The position numbers and the translations under genes were made by a program. Positions 24,012-30,213 of a stretch of DNA of 30,213 bases are shown here, piece after piece. The notes under the pieces are model-generated. The model did no database searches and was not told the DNA's origin. It saw nothing but the letters and a program-made list of their open reading frames with translations. Position 1 is the stretch's first letter. Each line of letters begins with the position of its first letter. The stretch covers positions 1 through 30,213 of the forward strand of contig JAKSPV010000001.1 of NCBI GenBank assembly GCA_024404475.1, in the 5' to 3' direction. This stretch comes from Clostridia bacterium (GTDB lineage Bacteria; Bacillota; Clostridia; Oscillospirales; CAG-272).

Positions 24012-25181
24012 TTATTTGGACGGGTCGAGTCTGTCAAACAGCGCGTTGAGATCGGCGGAAGACGTATAGCGTTTCAGACCGCTCTGCACGGTCAGCTCGC
24101 CGGAGACGATCTTCGCGGCAACGTCCGCGAGATACGCTCTGTTTTCTTCGGAAACGAGGGCACGGAAGTTTTCATTGTCCGCGTAGCCGATCTTGCCGTC
24201 GGCAACGCCGAGGACTTCGAGGTCGCCGTAGGTCAGCGTGCCGGTCATGAACTTCTCGCACGCTTCGTAAAGTGTATCACCGACGCGCTTCTCGATCGAC
24301 GTGACGATGACGGCCGCCTTGTCGGGATCGGAATCCTTGTAGTAGGCGTACTGGTCGCTGTCGACGCCGATGATCGTCTTGCCGCCGAGCTTCGCCGCTT
24401 CGATGCAGCCGATGCCTGCCTGGCTGGCCGCTGCGAAGAGGATAGAAACGTCGTTGTTGTAGTAGGCCTGTGCAAGAGATTTGCCCTTCGGGCTGTCAAC
24501 GAAGTCGCCGATGAAGGCGTGGTAAGCGCCGATCGACGAGGACTTGTCGGCATTGACGGCTTCGACGCCCTGCATGAAGCCGGAGGCGAAGTCGTTGATG
24601 ATATCGTTCGCCGCACCGCCAATGAACGCGGTGTTGGCAGCGCCGCTTTCGAGCGACAGAAGTCCCGCGAGAACGCCGGCGAGATAGCCGCCCTCGTTCT
24701 GGCTGAACATGATGGAGTGTACGGTCGGATAGTCAGCCGCTTTACCGTCCTTGATCTCCGTGTCGAAAATCACGAAGCGGCGGTCGGCGTATTTCGATTT
24801 CTTCACGAGGCGCTGGAGCGGCTCGCGCATGTCAGTCGTGCCGACAATGATGAGATCGTATGCCTCAGCGGCGGTCTTGGCAAGGAGGGACTCATACACG
24901 GTCGCGTCGCTCGAACCCATTTCCACGATCTTCACTTCCGCTTCGGGGTGATCAGCCTGGAAGCGGAGCATGCCCTCGTTGGCGGAGTCCCAGAAGGACA
25001 TATCGCCGAGGTCGCCGTTGATGAGCAGCGCCACGCGGAATTTTCCGTCATCGAGAGAGGCAACGCCGGAAGAGGAGGGGTCGGAAGGCCCCGCGGGATC
25101 GTCGTCGCACGACACGAGGGATACGGCGAGAGCCGCCGTCATAAGAAGCGCCAGAAGAAGCGCGGTGATCTTTTTAAACAT
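24012..25181 (-). CDS. BMP-family substrate-binding lipoprotein of the ABC importer
   Basis: This 389-residue surface lipoprotein has a signal peptide with lipobox LVSC (Cys25), then a Ser/Pro-rich spacer and the BMP fold from about residue 45 (FRVALLINGDLGDMSFWDSANEGM). SQNEGGYLAGVLAGLLS and GVDSDQYAYYKDSDPDKAAVIVTSIEKRVG are typical of the PnrA/BmpA/NupN group, which binds nucleosides. The start at 25181 follows AGGAG at 9 bases. A GC-rich hairpin lies upstream, between this gene and the DUF4430 gene. The ligand is probably a nucleoside or ribosyl compound, but this is from family only. Confidence 0.93.
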   Translation of the reverse strand: MFKKITALLLALLMTAALAVSLVSCDDDPAGPSDPSSSGVASLDDGKFRVALLINGDLGDMSFWDSANEGMLRFQADHPEAEVKIVEMGSSDATVYESLLAKTAAEAYDLIIVGTTDMREPLQRLVKKSKYADRRFVIFDTEIKDGKAADYPTVHSIMFSQNEGGYLAGVLAGLLSLESGAANTAFIGGAANDIINDFASGFMQGVEAVNADKSSSIGAYHAFIGDFVDSPKGKSLAQAYYNNDVSILFAAASQAGIGCIEAAKLGGKTIIGVDSDQYAYYKDSDPDKAAVIVTSIEKRVGDTLYEACEKFMTGTLTYGDLEVLGVADGKIGYADNENFRALVSEENRAYLADVAAKIVSGELTVQSGLKRYTSSADLNALFDRLDPSK

Positions 25182-25240
25182 GTTCGTATACTCCTATGCA
25201 TCAAATACATCAAAAAACTTTTTGTCGGAAAAAGCCATAA

Positions 25241-25270
25241 GGCGGCGGAGCCCCGGGGGACTCCGCCGCG
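25241..25270 (-). terminator. GC-rich hairpin between the DUF4430 gene and the BMP gene
   Basis: GCGGCGGAG (25242-25250) and CTCCGCCGC (25261-25269) form a 9-bp stem and further C/G pairing inside is possible. The following minus-strand DNA has a CTTTTT run only about 8 bases later, so it may be a weak terminator or attenuator that sets the ratio of lipoprotein to transporter. Confidence 0.5.
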
Positions 25271-25279
25271 TCGCCGGAA

Positions 25280-25741
25280 TTACCAGACTACTTCTTCAAA
25301 GCTGTAAAGGAGGTAATCGCCTTCAAAGACGTGAACGTCGTTGCAGGCAAAGTTCGTGGGGTTGTTGCCGTTGTACTGCCACATCCAGTAGGTGTTGGTG
25401 TTCGCGTCGTTGACGTAGCTGCCGATGGAGGTCACGAAGCCGACTTCGAGGCCTTCCTGGGACAGTTCTTTTTCTTCAACGGCTGCCTTGAAGAACTCGG
25501 AAGCGTACAGCGTGTCGCTGGTGAGCTTCACAGTGCCGCAGTAGAGCACGGTGTCGCCGGCAACGATCTTGACGTTGGCGGTAACGGTGCCGGCCCATTC
25601 GGAATGGCCATCCACTTCGGAAACGGTCGTGTCGGTGCCGACTTCAAACGGTGCCTTCGGAGCTGCGGGTTCATTGTTGCAAGAGCAAGCGAGAACGCAA
25701 ACCATTGCAAGCACGAGGAACAGAGCGGTGAGTTTTTTCAT
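25280..25741 (-). CDS. Small lipoprotein with DUF4430 (cobalamin-carrier-like) domain
   Basis: This 153-residue protein has a signal peptide and a lipobox-like VLAC (Cys19), so it is probably surface-anchored. Residues about 75-150 match the DUF4430 pattern, which is related to the C-terminal domain of transcobalamin and intrinsic factor: a helical segment (YASEFFKAAVEE), a central VTSIGSYVND, a tryptophan-rich WMWQYNG and the end motif FEGDYLLYSFEEV. GGAG lies 8 bases before the start. It is between the PHP lipoprotein gene and the BMP gene, so it may help catch the ligand. Whether it binds a cobamide is unknown. Confidence 0.85.
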   Translation of the reverse strand: MKKLTALFLVLAMVCVLACSCNNEPAAPKAPFEVGTDTTVSEVDGHSEWAGTVTANVKIVAGDTVLYCGTVKLTSDTLYASEFFKAAVEEKELSQEGLEVGFVTSIGSYVNDANTNTYWMWQYNGNNPTNFACNDVHVFEGDYLLYSFEEVVW

Positions 25742-25774
25742 GGTACTTCTCCTTCAAAAAGTTTTTTATTTGAT

Positions 25775-25789
25775 ACGGCTTTTTGCCGT
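25775..25789 (-). other. Short hairpin between the PHP gene and the DUF4430 gene
   Basis: ACGGC (25775-25779) and GCCGT (25785-25789) form a 5-bp stem with a 5-base loop just after the PHP stop. It has no T run on the minus strand, so it is not a strong terminator and readthrough into the DUF4430 gene is expected. Confidence 0.3.
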
Positions 25790-25791
25790 GA

Positions 25792-27315
25792 TCAACGAAT
25801 GAATACGGGGTTCGAGATCGCGTAGATCGCTTTCGCGCCGAGCACTTCGACGAGCACCCAGTCGCCCGAGACGAGCGAGGAGATCGTCACGTCACCCTCG
25901 AACGAGGTGCCGTTCACTTCGATCTCGCGGACGGTCTCGCCGTTCACGACGAAGCGGATCTTTTCCATGCCTTCGCGGCACGTTACGCTGCCGCTGAAGG
26001 TGAGTTCACCGCTTTCGGCGTCGGCAGTCTCGCCGAAGATCGCGCCGTTCGCGGTGAGGGTCATAACGGGGCCGTTCGTCAGGTAGGAGTGACCGTTCCT
26101 GACGGCGTCGAGAATGTTCTCCTGGTTGATCTCGCTGTCGCCGAGGTACACGTAGGTGGCGATGCAGCCGCTGTACTTGCCGGCGTAGCGGCAGTAGTTT
26201 TGGTACTCGGAGAGCTTCGTGAACGTCTCCGGGAACTGATTGCGGACTTCTGCGGAGGCGTAGCCCGTGGAGTCGTGGTTGTCCGTACCGCTGGTCGCGG
26301 CGATGAACGCGCCGCCTTCCTTGACGCGGTTCAGAAGCGAATACCAAAGGAGTTTCGCCTGGTAGTTCTGGTTGTCGGTGTTCATCGTTTCAAACCGGCC
26401 GTCGGGCACCGTGAAATATGAGTTCCAGATCTCAATGGTGTCAAAGTTTTCGAACAGTTCGTAGTCGGTCGCGTCGAGAAAGTTCATCGCGCCCATGTTG
26501 GTGATCGAGTACGGGTGGTTGATCTGCGAAACGCCGCCCTGCAGGCGGATCTGCCGGGCGATGTAGACGATCTTGTCGCGGCAGATGGCGTTCTTGTCCT
26601 TGTTGGCGCGTTCCGCGTCGGTCAGGTTGATCTCATACTTGTCGTAGGTCATGCCGGTGCCGATGCTCTGGAAATGACCGAATTCCGTCGTGACTTCGCT
26701 GCCCGCCATGCCGAGGAAATTGCGGTGCGCGCCGGCCGCGTCCGTCAGAACGTTGATCGCGTTCGTTTCACGCCATTCCGGAACGCCGCGGGAGGTGTTG
26801 TGGTCGGTCAGGAAGCCCCAGTACATGCCGGTCGCCGCATTGGCAATGGCGAGGTCGGTAATGGAATCCGCGCCGTCGGAATAGGTGCTGTGCATGTGGA
26901 GGTCGCCGGCGATCCAGCCGTCTGCATACGAATCGGAAAGCTGATTCAGACGCACGTCGCGGAGGAAGTACGTTTTCAGACTTTCGACTTCGATCGTCGT
27001 CGTATAGGTGTTGAATTCAAAGCCCTTGGTGAAGGTCAGCGTGTATTTGCCGGGCGCCAGCTCGAGGTGATAGCCGCCGAAGGCGTTCGTCGTCTCCATG
27101 TGGCAGTTGTTTTCTTCGTCCACGATGATGATGCCGGCGATCATCATGTCGCCGTCGCCGGACAGGACCTTGCCGCGCACGTTGCCGGCAGGCGCGGAGG
27201 TGTTATCCGTGATGACCGCCGGGGTGTCGGCTTCCTCTTTCCCACAGGAGAAAAGGGCGGCCGGAAACATCAGAACGGCAAGCAGCAGAGAAACGAAACG
27301 CAGTGTCTTTTTCAT
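25792..27315 (-). CDS. PHP-domain lipoprotein, CehA/McbA-type metallohydrolase
   Basis: This 507-residue lipoprotein has a signal peptide and lipobox LFSC (Cys24). Residues about 45-123 form a carboxypeptidase-regulatory-like beta domain (VRGKVLSGDG, AFGGYHLELAPGKYTLTF). The PHP metallohydrolase domain starts near 137, with metal-ligand motifs DLHMHSTYSDG, LTDHN, GSEVTTEFGHF, QINHP and GTDNHD. A C-terminal beta domain follows (about 425-507). CehA/McbA members act on phosphoester or other bonds of extracellular substrates; the reaction is not known here. GGGGAGA precedes the start. It is the first gene of the operon, divergent from the AraC-type regulator, so it may be the surface enzyme that prepares the imported ligand. 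Confidence 0.9.
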   Translation of the reverse strand: MKKTLRFVSLLLAVLMFPAALFSCGKEEADTPAVITDNTSAPAGNVRGKVLSGDGDMMIAGIIIVDEENNCHMETTNAFGGYHLELAPGKYTLTFTKGFEFNTYTTTIEVESLKTYFLRDVRLNQLSDSYADGWIAGDLHMHSTYSDGADSITDLAIANAATGMYWGFLTDHNTSRGVPEWRETNAINVLTDAAGAHRNFLGMAGSEVTTEFGHFQSIGTGMTYDKYEINLTDAERANKDKNAICRDKIVYIARQIRLQGGVSQINHPYSITNMGAMNFLDATDYELFENFDTIEIWNSYFTVPDGRFETMNTDNQNYQAKLLWYSLLNRVKEGGAFIAATSGTDNHDSTGYASAEVRNQFPETFTKLSEYQNYCRYAGKYSGCIATYVYLGDSEINQENILDAVRNGHSYLTNGPVMTLTANGAIFGETADAESGELTFSGSVTCREGMEKIRFVVNGETVREIEVNGTSFEGDVTISSLVSGDWVLVEVLGAKAIYAISNPVFIR

Positions 27316-27355
27316 GAAAATCTCCCCATTCCGCTGTACAATATTTAAAATCGTA

Positions 27356-27384
27356 TTGACAACTATCTAATCTAATGATATGAT
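27356..27384 (+). promoter_or_regulatory. Sigma-A promoter of the AraC-family gene
   Basis: Perfect TTGACA (27356-27361) and TATGAT (27379-27384) are 17 bases apart. In the other direction only a TTGTCA overlapping the same place and a poor -10 (TGTACA) are seen. The operon promoter is therefore weak and may need an activator. Confidence 0.85.
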
Positions 27385-27423
27385 CTTTTTATACAGATTT
27401 CAAGCGGAGAAAAACCAAAAACC

Positions 27424-28317
27424 ATGCAGTTTGATTCAAATGTTGCAATTTTCGACACGGTCGATTTGTCGATCGAGCACCCTTTTTCGCCGGAGGGCTC
27501 GCTTTTCACTTATTATCCGTCCGCGTCGCCGAAAATGTTCCATTATCATAACTTTCTGGAGCTCGGTTACTGCGAAAGCGGCACGGGCGTGTTCAACATC
27601 GACGGCCGACCCGTGCCGTTCCACGGCAGGTGTACGTCGGTGATCTATGACGGGCAGGTGCATATCGCACAGAGCATCAACAGCGAGGGAAGTCTCTGGC
27701 ATTTTCTCTATATCGACCTCAACTGCCTCTTCGCCGACTGTGAATTCGCCGGCGTCGATTTTCTGAAACGGATGAAATTTAATAACTGGAAAAATTACGA
27801 GTTCCCGTCGATTTTGCCGGAGGCGGAGTATCCGGCGTTTTACGCGCTTTGCCGTGATATTCTGGACGAGTGCGCCGCCATGCGCGGCAACGCGATCCAG
27901 ACGGTGCAGGGGCTGACGTATTCGCTTCTCAAAAAGCACGAGCGCCTTTTTGCCGAGATGCCCGCCGCCGTCCGGCAGCGCGGGAGCGTCCCGAGCCTCG
28001 TGCAGGAACTCGGCCCGACCCTGAACTACATCAACAAGAACTACCGCGAAAACATCACGATCGACGACCTCGTCTCCGTCGCCAAAATGAGCAAGAGTAA
28101 CCTCCAACGGAAGATGATCGCCTGCACGGGAAAAGCGCCGGTGCAGTATATCCGTCATCTGCGGCTGAAATACGCGACCGCGCTGCTTCTGGACGATACG
28201 AAAACGGTCGCGGAGATCGCGGAACTTGTCGGTTATAACCTTTCGAGTTTCAACCGCCAGTTTCTGAAAGAGTACGGGGTGACGCCTACGGCATGGCGGA
28301 AAAACGGAACGATCTGA
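27424..28317 (+). CDS. AraC-family transcriptional regulator
   Basis: This 297-residue DNA-binding protein has an N-terminal cupin-like sensor (about 30-115; HYHNFLELGYCESGTGVFNIDG is the start of the barrel) and two C-terminal AraC helix-turn-helix motifs (about 200-297). These include LVSVAKMSKSNLQRKM and TVAEIAELVGYNLSSFNRQF, ending with the usual GVTPTAWR. GGAGA lies about 15 bases before the start, slightly far. It is divergent from the PHP/DUF4430/ABC operon with a shared 108-base control region, the normal arrangement for a local activator. Its inducer is probably the imported or processed compound. Confidence 0.93.
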   Translation: MQFDSNVAIFDTVDLSIEHPFSPEGSLFTYYPSASPKMFHYHNFLELGYCESGTGVFNIDGRPVPFHGRCTSVIYDGQVHIAQSINSEGSLWHFLYIDLNCLFADCEFAGVDFLKRMKFNNWKNYEFPSILPEAEYPAFYALCRDILDECAAMRGNAIQTVQGLTYSLLKKHERLFAEMPAAVRQRGSVPSLVQELGPTLNYINKNYRENITIDDLVSVAKMSKSNLQRKMIACTGKAPVQYIRHLRLKYATALLLDDTKTVAEIAELVGYNLSSFNRQFLKEYGVTPTAWRKNGTI

Positions 28318-28356
28318 CCGGCGGAAAAGCAGATATTTTATCACAACACACAAAAG

Positions 28357-28387
28357 CGGCGGGGAAGCAAATCCCCGCCGGTTTTTG
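28357..28387 (+). terminator. Terminator of the AraC-family gene
   Basis: CGGCGGGGA (28357-28365) and TCCCCGCCG (28372-28380) form a 9-bp stem with a 6-base loop, followed by GTTTTTG on the plus strand. Confidence 0.85.
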
Positions 28388-28426
28388 TAAATAAACGGAT
28401 GCTTTTGAGGAAATACATCCTTTTTC

Positions 28427-28455
28427 TTGACTTTTTCGCAGGATAGAGTTATAAT
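28427..28455 (+). promoter_or_regulatory. Sigma-A promoter of the glycan cluster
   Basis: TTGACT (28427-28432) and perfect TATAAT (28450-28455) are 17 bases apart. Transcription would start near 28462, leaving a leader of about 54 bases before the chosen start at 28516. Confidence 0.88.
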
Positions 28456-28515
28456 TACTATGTCTAACTATAATCTAAGGAAGTGTGCGCTCGGTTGCGA
28501 CGGAAAGGCAGAACA

Positions 28516-29742
28516 ATGGAACTGAAACCGTTCGAAAAAAGAATATGGCTTTCCTCACCGACGATGCACGGCGAAGAACTCCGGTATATGACCGAGGCAT
28601 ACTCGACCAACTGGATGTCGACGGTCGGTGAAAACATCAATGAAATCGAGCGTATTGCCGCCGCAAAGATCGGTGTCGGTTACGCCGTTGCTCTTTCTTC
28701 CGGTACGTCTGCGCTCCACATGGCAACGAAACTGGCCGGCGAGCGTCTGTACGGAAAAACGGCATTGGGGAAAGGCGCTCTTTCCGGCCACCGAGTTTTC
28801 TGCTCGGATATGACGTTCAGTGCGACCGTCAACCCGGTTGTCTACGAAGGCGGCGTTCCCGTGTTCGTTGATACTGAGCGCGGCACGTGGAACATGAGCC
28901 CCGCTGCTTTGGAAAAAGCGTTTGCCGAATATCCGGATGTCAAACTGATTGTTACTGCACATCTTTACGGCACGCCCGGCCGGATCGACCGGATCCGTGA
29001 GATCGCCGACCGACACGGGGCGCTCCTCGTTGAGGATGCCGCGGAATCCTTCGGCGCTTCGCTTGGCGGAAAACAGACCGGCTCGTTCGGTGATTACGGC
29101 TGCATCTCGTTCAACGGGAACAAGATCATTACCGGCTCATCCGGCGGGATGTTCCTGACGGATACGAAAGAGGACGCGGAAACGGTGCGGAAATGGTCGA
29201 CGCAGAGCCGCGAGAACGCACCATGGTACCAGCACGAGGAACTCGGTTATAACTACCGTATGAGCAATGTCATCGCCGGCGTCGTTCGCGGCCAGCTGCC
29301 GCATCTCGAAGAACATATCGCGGCAAAAAAAGCGATCTACGAGCGGTACCGGGACGGCTTCCGCGACCTGCCCGTCACGATGAATCCGTTTGACGCTGAC
29401 CATACGGAGCCGAATTTCTGGCTTTCCTGCCTTCTCATCGATGAGGAGGCGATGTGCTGCCAGACGAGAAATGATTCGGCTGCCGCCTATACGAAAGAGC
29501 AGGGCAAGACCTGTCCGACGGAGATCCTCGAAACGCTTGCCGCGTACCGCGCGGAGGGAAGACCGATCTGGAAACCGATGCATATGCAGCCCATTTTCAA
29601 GGCAAATTCCTTTGTTTCTCTTGAGGGGGAAGACGTCGGTGCTGATATTTTCCGGCGCGGGTTCTGTCTTCCGTCTGATAACAAGATGACTCCTGACGAG
29701 CAGGACACCGTGATCGCGATCGTCAGAAAATGTTTTGCGTGA
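28516..29742 (+). CDS. DegT/DnrJ/EryC1-family sugar aminotransferase (PglE-like)
   Basis: This is a PLP-dependent enzyme that aminates a nucleotide-linked keto-sugar. I start at ATG 28516 (MELKPFEKRIWLSSP); the GTG at 28483 is too close to the transcription start and would add only a basic tail. The 408-residue product has the SSGTSALHMATK region for cofactor phosphate, VEDAAESFG (Asp174 pairs with the PLP ring), and the PLP lysine in SFNGNKIITGSSGG (Lys203). It is followed 10 bases later by a PglC-like phosphoglycosyl transferase. The pair suggests making a di-N-acetylbacillosamine-like or other amino-sugar at the start of a lipid-linked glycan. The exact sugar is an inference. Confidence 0.93.
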   Translation: MELKPFEKRIWLSSPTMHGEELRYMTEAYSTNWMSTVGENINEIERIAAAKIGVGYAVALSSGTSALHMATKLAGERLYGKTALGKGALSGHRVFCSDMTFSATVNPVVYEGGVPVFVDTERGTWNMSPAALEKAFAEYPDVKLIVTAHLYGTPGRIDRIREIADRHGALLVEDAAESFGASLGGKQTGSFGDYGCISFNGNKIITGSSGGMFLTDTKEDAETVRKWSTQSRENAPWYQHEELGYNYRMSNVIAGVVRGQLPHLEEHIAAKKAIYERYRDGFRDLPVTMNPFDADHTEPNFWLSCLLIDEEAMCCQTRNDSAAAYTKEQGKTCPTEILETLAAYRAEGRPIWKPMHMQPIFKANSFVSLEGEDVGADIFRRGFCLPSDNKMTPDEQDTVIAIVRKCFA

Positions 29743-29752
29743 GGAACGTGCC

Positions 29753-30213
29753 ATGTACATAAAGTTTGGAAAACGACTTTTGGATGTCATCGTTTCCTTT
29801 TTGTCGATCGTCCTTTTGTCACCGCTTTTTCTTGCGCTGATCATTGTCGGCGCCTTTGCGATGCGGGGCAATCCTTTCTTTACACAAGAGCGCCCGGGCA
29901 AAAATGAAAAGATATTCCGTCTCGTCAAATTCCGCACGATGAATAACCGGACGGATGAGAACGGCGAGCTGCTGCCGGACGCCGTGCGGCTGAACCGCTA
30001 CGGCAGATTCCTGCGTTCCACGAGTCTCGACGAGCTGCCGGAGCTTTTCAACATTCTGGTCGGTCAGATGTCGCTTGTCGGTCCGCGGCCGCTGCTGGTC
30101 AAATATCTGCCGCTTTATAATGAGTATCAGCACCGCCGTCACGACGTTCTGCCGGGGCTGACCGGCTGGGCGCAGGTCAACGGCAGAAACCTCTGTTCGT
30201 GGGAAGAAAAATT
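29753..30213 (+). CDS. Phosphoglycosyl transferase, bacterial sugar transferase family (PglC-like), cut by window end
   Basis: This enzyme moves a sugar phosphate from a UDP-sugar to undecaprenyl phosphate, the first membrane step of glycan assembly. The first 153 residues are visible. They have the re-entrant N-terminal membrane helix (about 8-37), then PFFTQERPGKNEKIFRLVKFRTM, the catalytic Asp-Glu pair (D93/E94 in SLDELPEL), MSLVGPRPLL and PGLTGWAQVNGRN. The PglC of Campylobacter has its Asp-Glu pair at the same numbers, and the short protein without extra N-terminal helices fits the small monotopic class. GAGGAA lies 7 bases before the start. The C-terminus is beyond the window. Confidence 0.93.
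   Translation, partial: MYIKFGKRLLDVIVSFLSIVLLSPLFLALIIVGAFAMRGNPFFTQERPGKNEKIFRLVKFRTMNNRTDENGELLPDAVRLNRYGRFLRSTSLDELPELFNILVGQMSLVGPRPLLVKYLPLYNEYQHRRHDVLPGLTGWAQVNGRNLCSWEEK

Noticed and set aside
22321..24069. A 582-codon open frame on the plus strand
   Set aside because: It is antisense to the ABC ATPase, whose strand has Walker and signature motifs.

Overview
The window looks like chromosomal DNA of an anaerobic Firmicute (Clostridia, probably an Oscillospirales/Christensenellales-type gut or rumen organism). The evidence is Shine-Dalgarno-led genes, sigma-A promoters of the TTGACA-N17-TATAAT kind, lipobox lipoproteins, a CpI-like [FeFe] hydrogenase, a BMP-type nucleoside ABC importer and a Clostridia-like operon style. 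By eye the DNA is GC-rich. No rRNA, tRNA, CRISPR array, insertion sequence or phage gene was seen. The sequence is almost fully coding, with no gene-free stretch over 300 bases. Taxonomy is an inference.

Layout. (1) 1-3526, plus strand: the tail of an unknown gene, a PRC-barrel-like tail-anchored protein, a prepilin peptidase and a PilB-type ATPase, closed by a terminator. (2) 3534-7494, minus strand: a membrane-stress-like module of an SPFH/zinc-ribbon protein, a zinc-ribbon membrane protein, a TPM-domain protein and a DUF6935-like protein. It resembles the ydjGHI partners of PspA in Bacillus subtilis, but no PspA is in view. (3) 7525-8073, minus: a small EamA-type membrane protein. (4) 8166-12511, plus: arginine biosynthesis argC-argJ-argB/argD, with argB and argD joined in one reading frame and two ArgR-like boxes at a strong promoter. 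(5) 12490-15332, minus: xylA-xylB for xylose catabolism. (6) 15361-19000, minus: a two-gene [FeFe]-hydrogenase operon in which a NuoF-type FeS domain fused to a GltD-like flavoprotein precedes a CpI-length HydA.

(7) 19058-27315, minus: a probable seven-gene operon of a PHP/CehA lipoprotein, a DUF4430 lipoprotein, a BMP substrate-binding lipoprotein, a double ATPase, two permeases and an ADP-ribosylglycohydrolase. It is divergent from an AraC-family regulator (27356-28387, plus). (8) 28427-30213, plus: the start of a surface-glycan or protein-glycosylation cluster, a DegT-type sugar aminotransferase followed by a PglC-like phosphoglycosyl transferase cut by the window end.

How it fits together. 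Regions 4-6 are central metabolism of a sugar fermenter: xylose enters as xylulose 5-phosphate, reducing power is disposed of as hydrogen, and arginine is made through the ArgJ acetyl-recycling route. Region 7 is the best candidate for an undescribed system: a regulated importer whose cytoplasmic partner is a glycohydrolase of ribosyl bonds and whose surface partners are a metallohydrolase and a cobalamin-carrier-like domain. This suggests capture, trimming and import of a ribosylated compound. Other notable points are the argB-argD fusion, a ligand Cys-to-Ser change in HydA, and the SPFH/TPM module.
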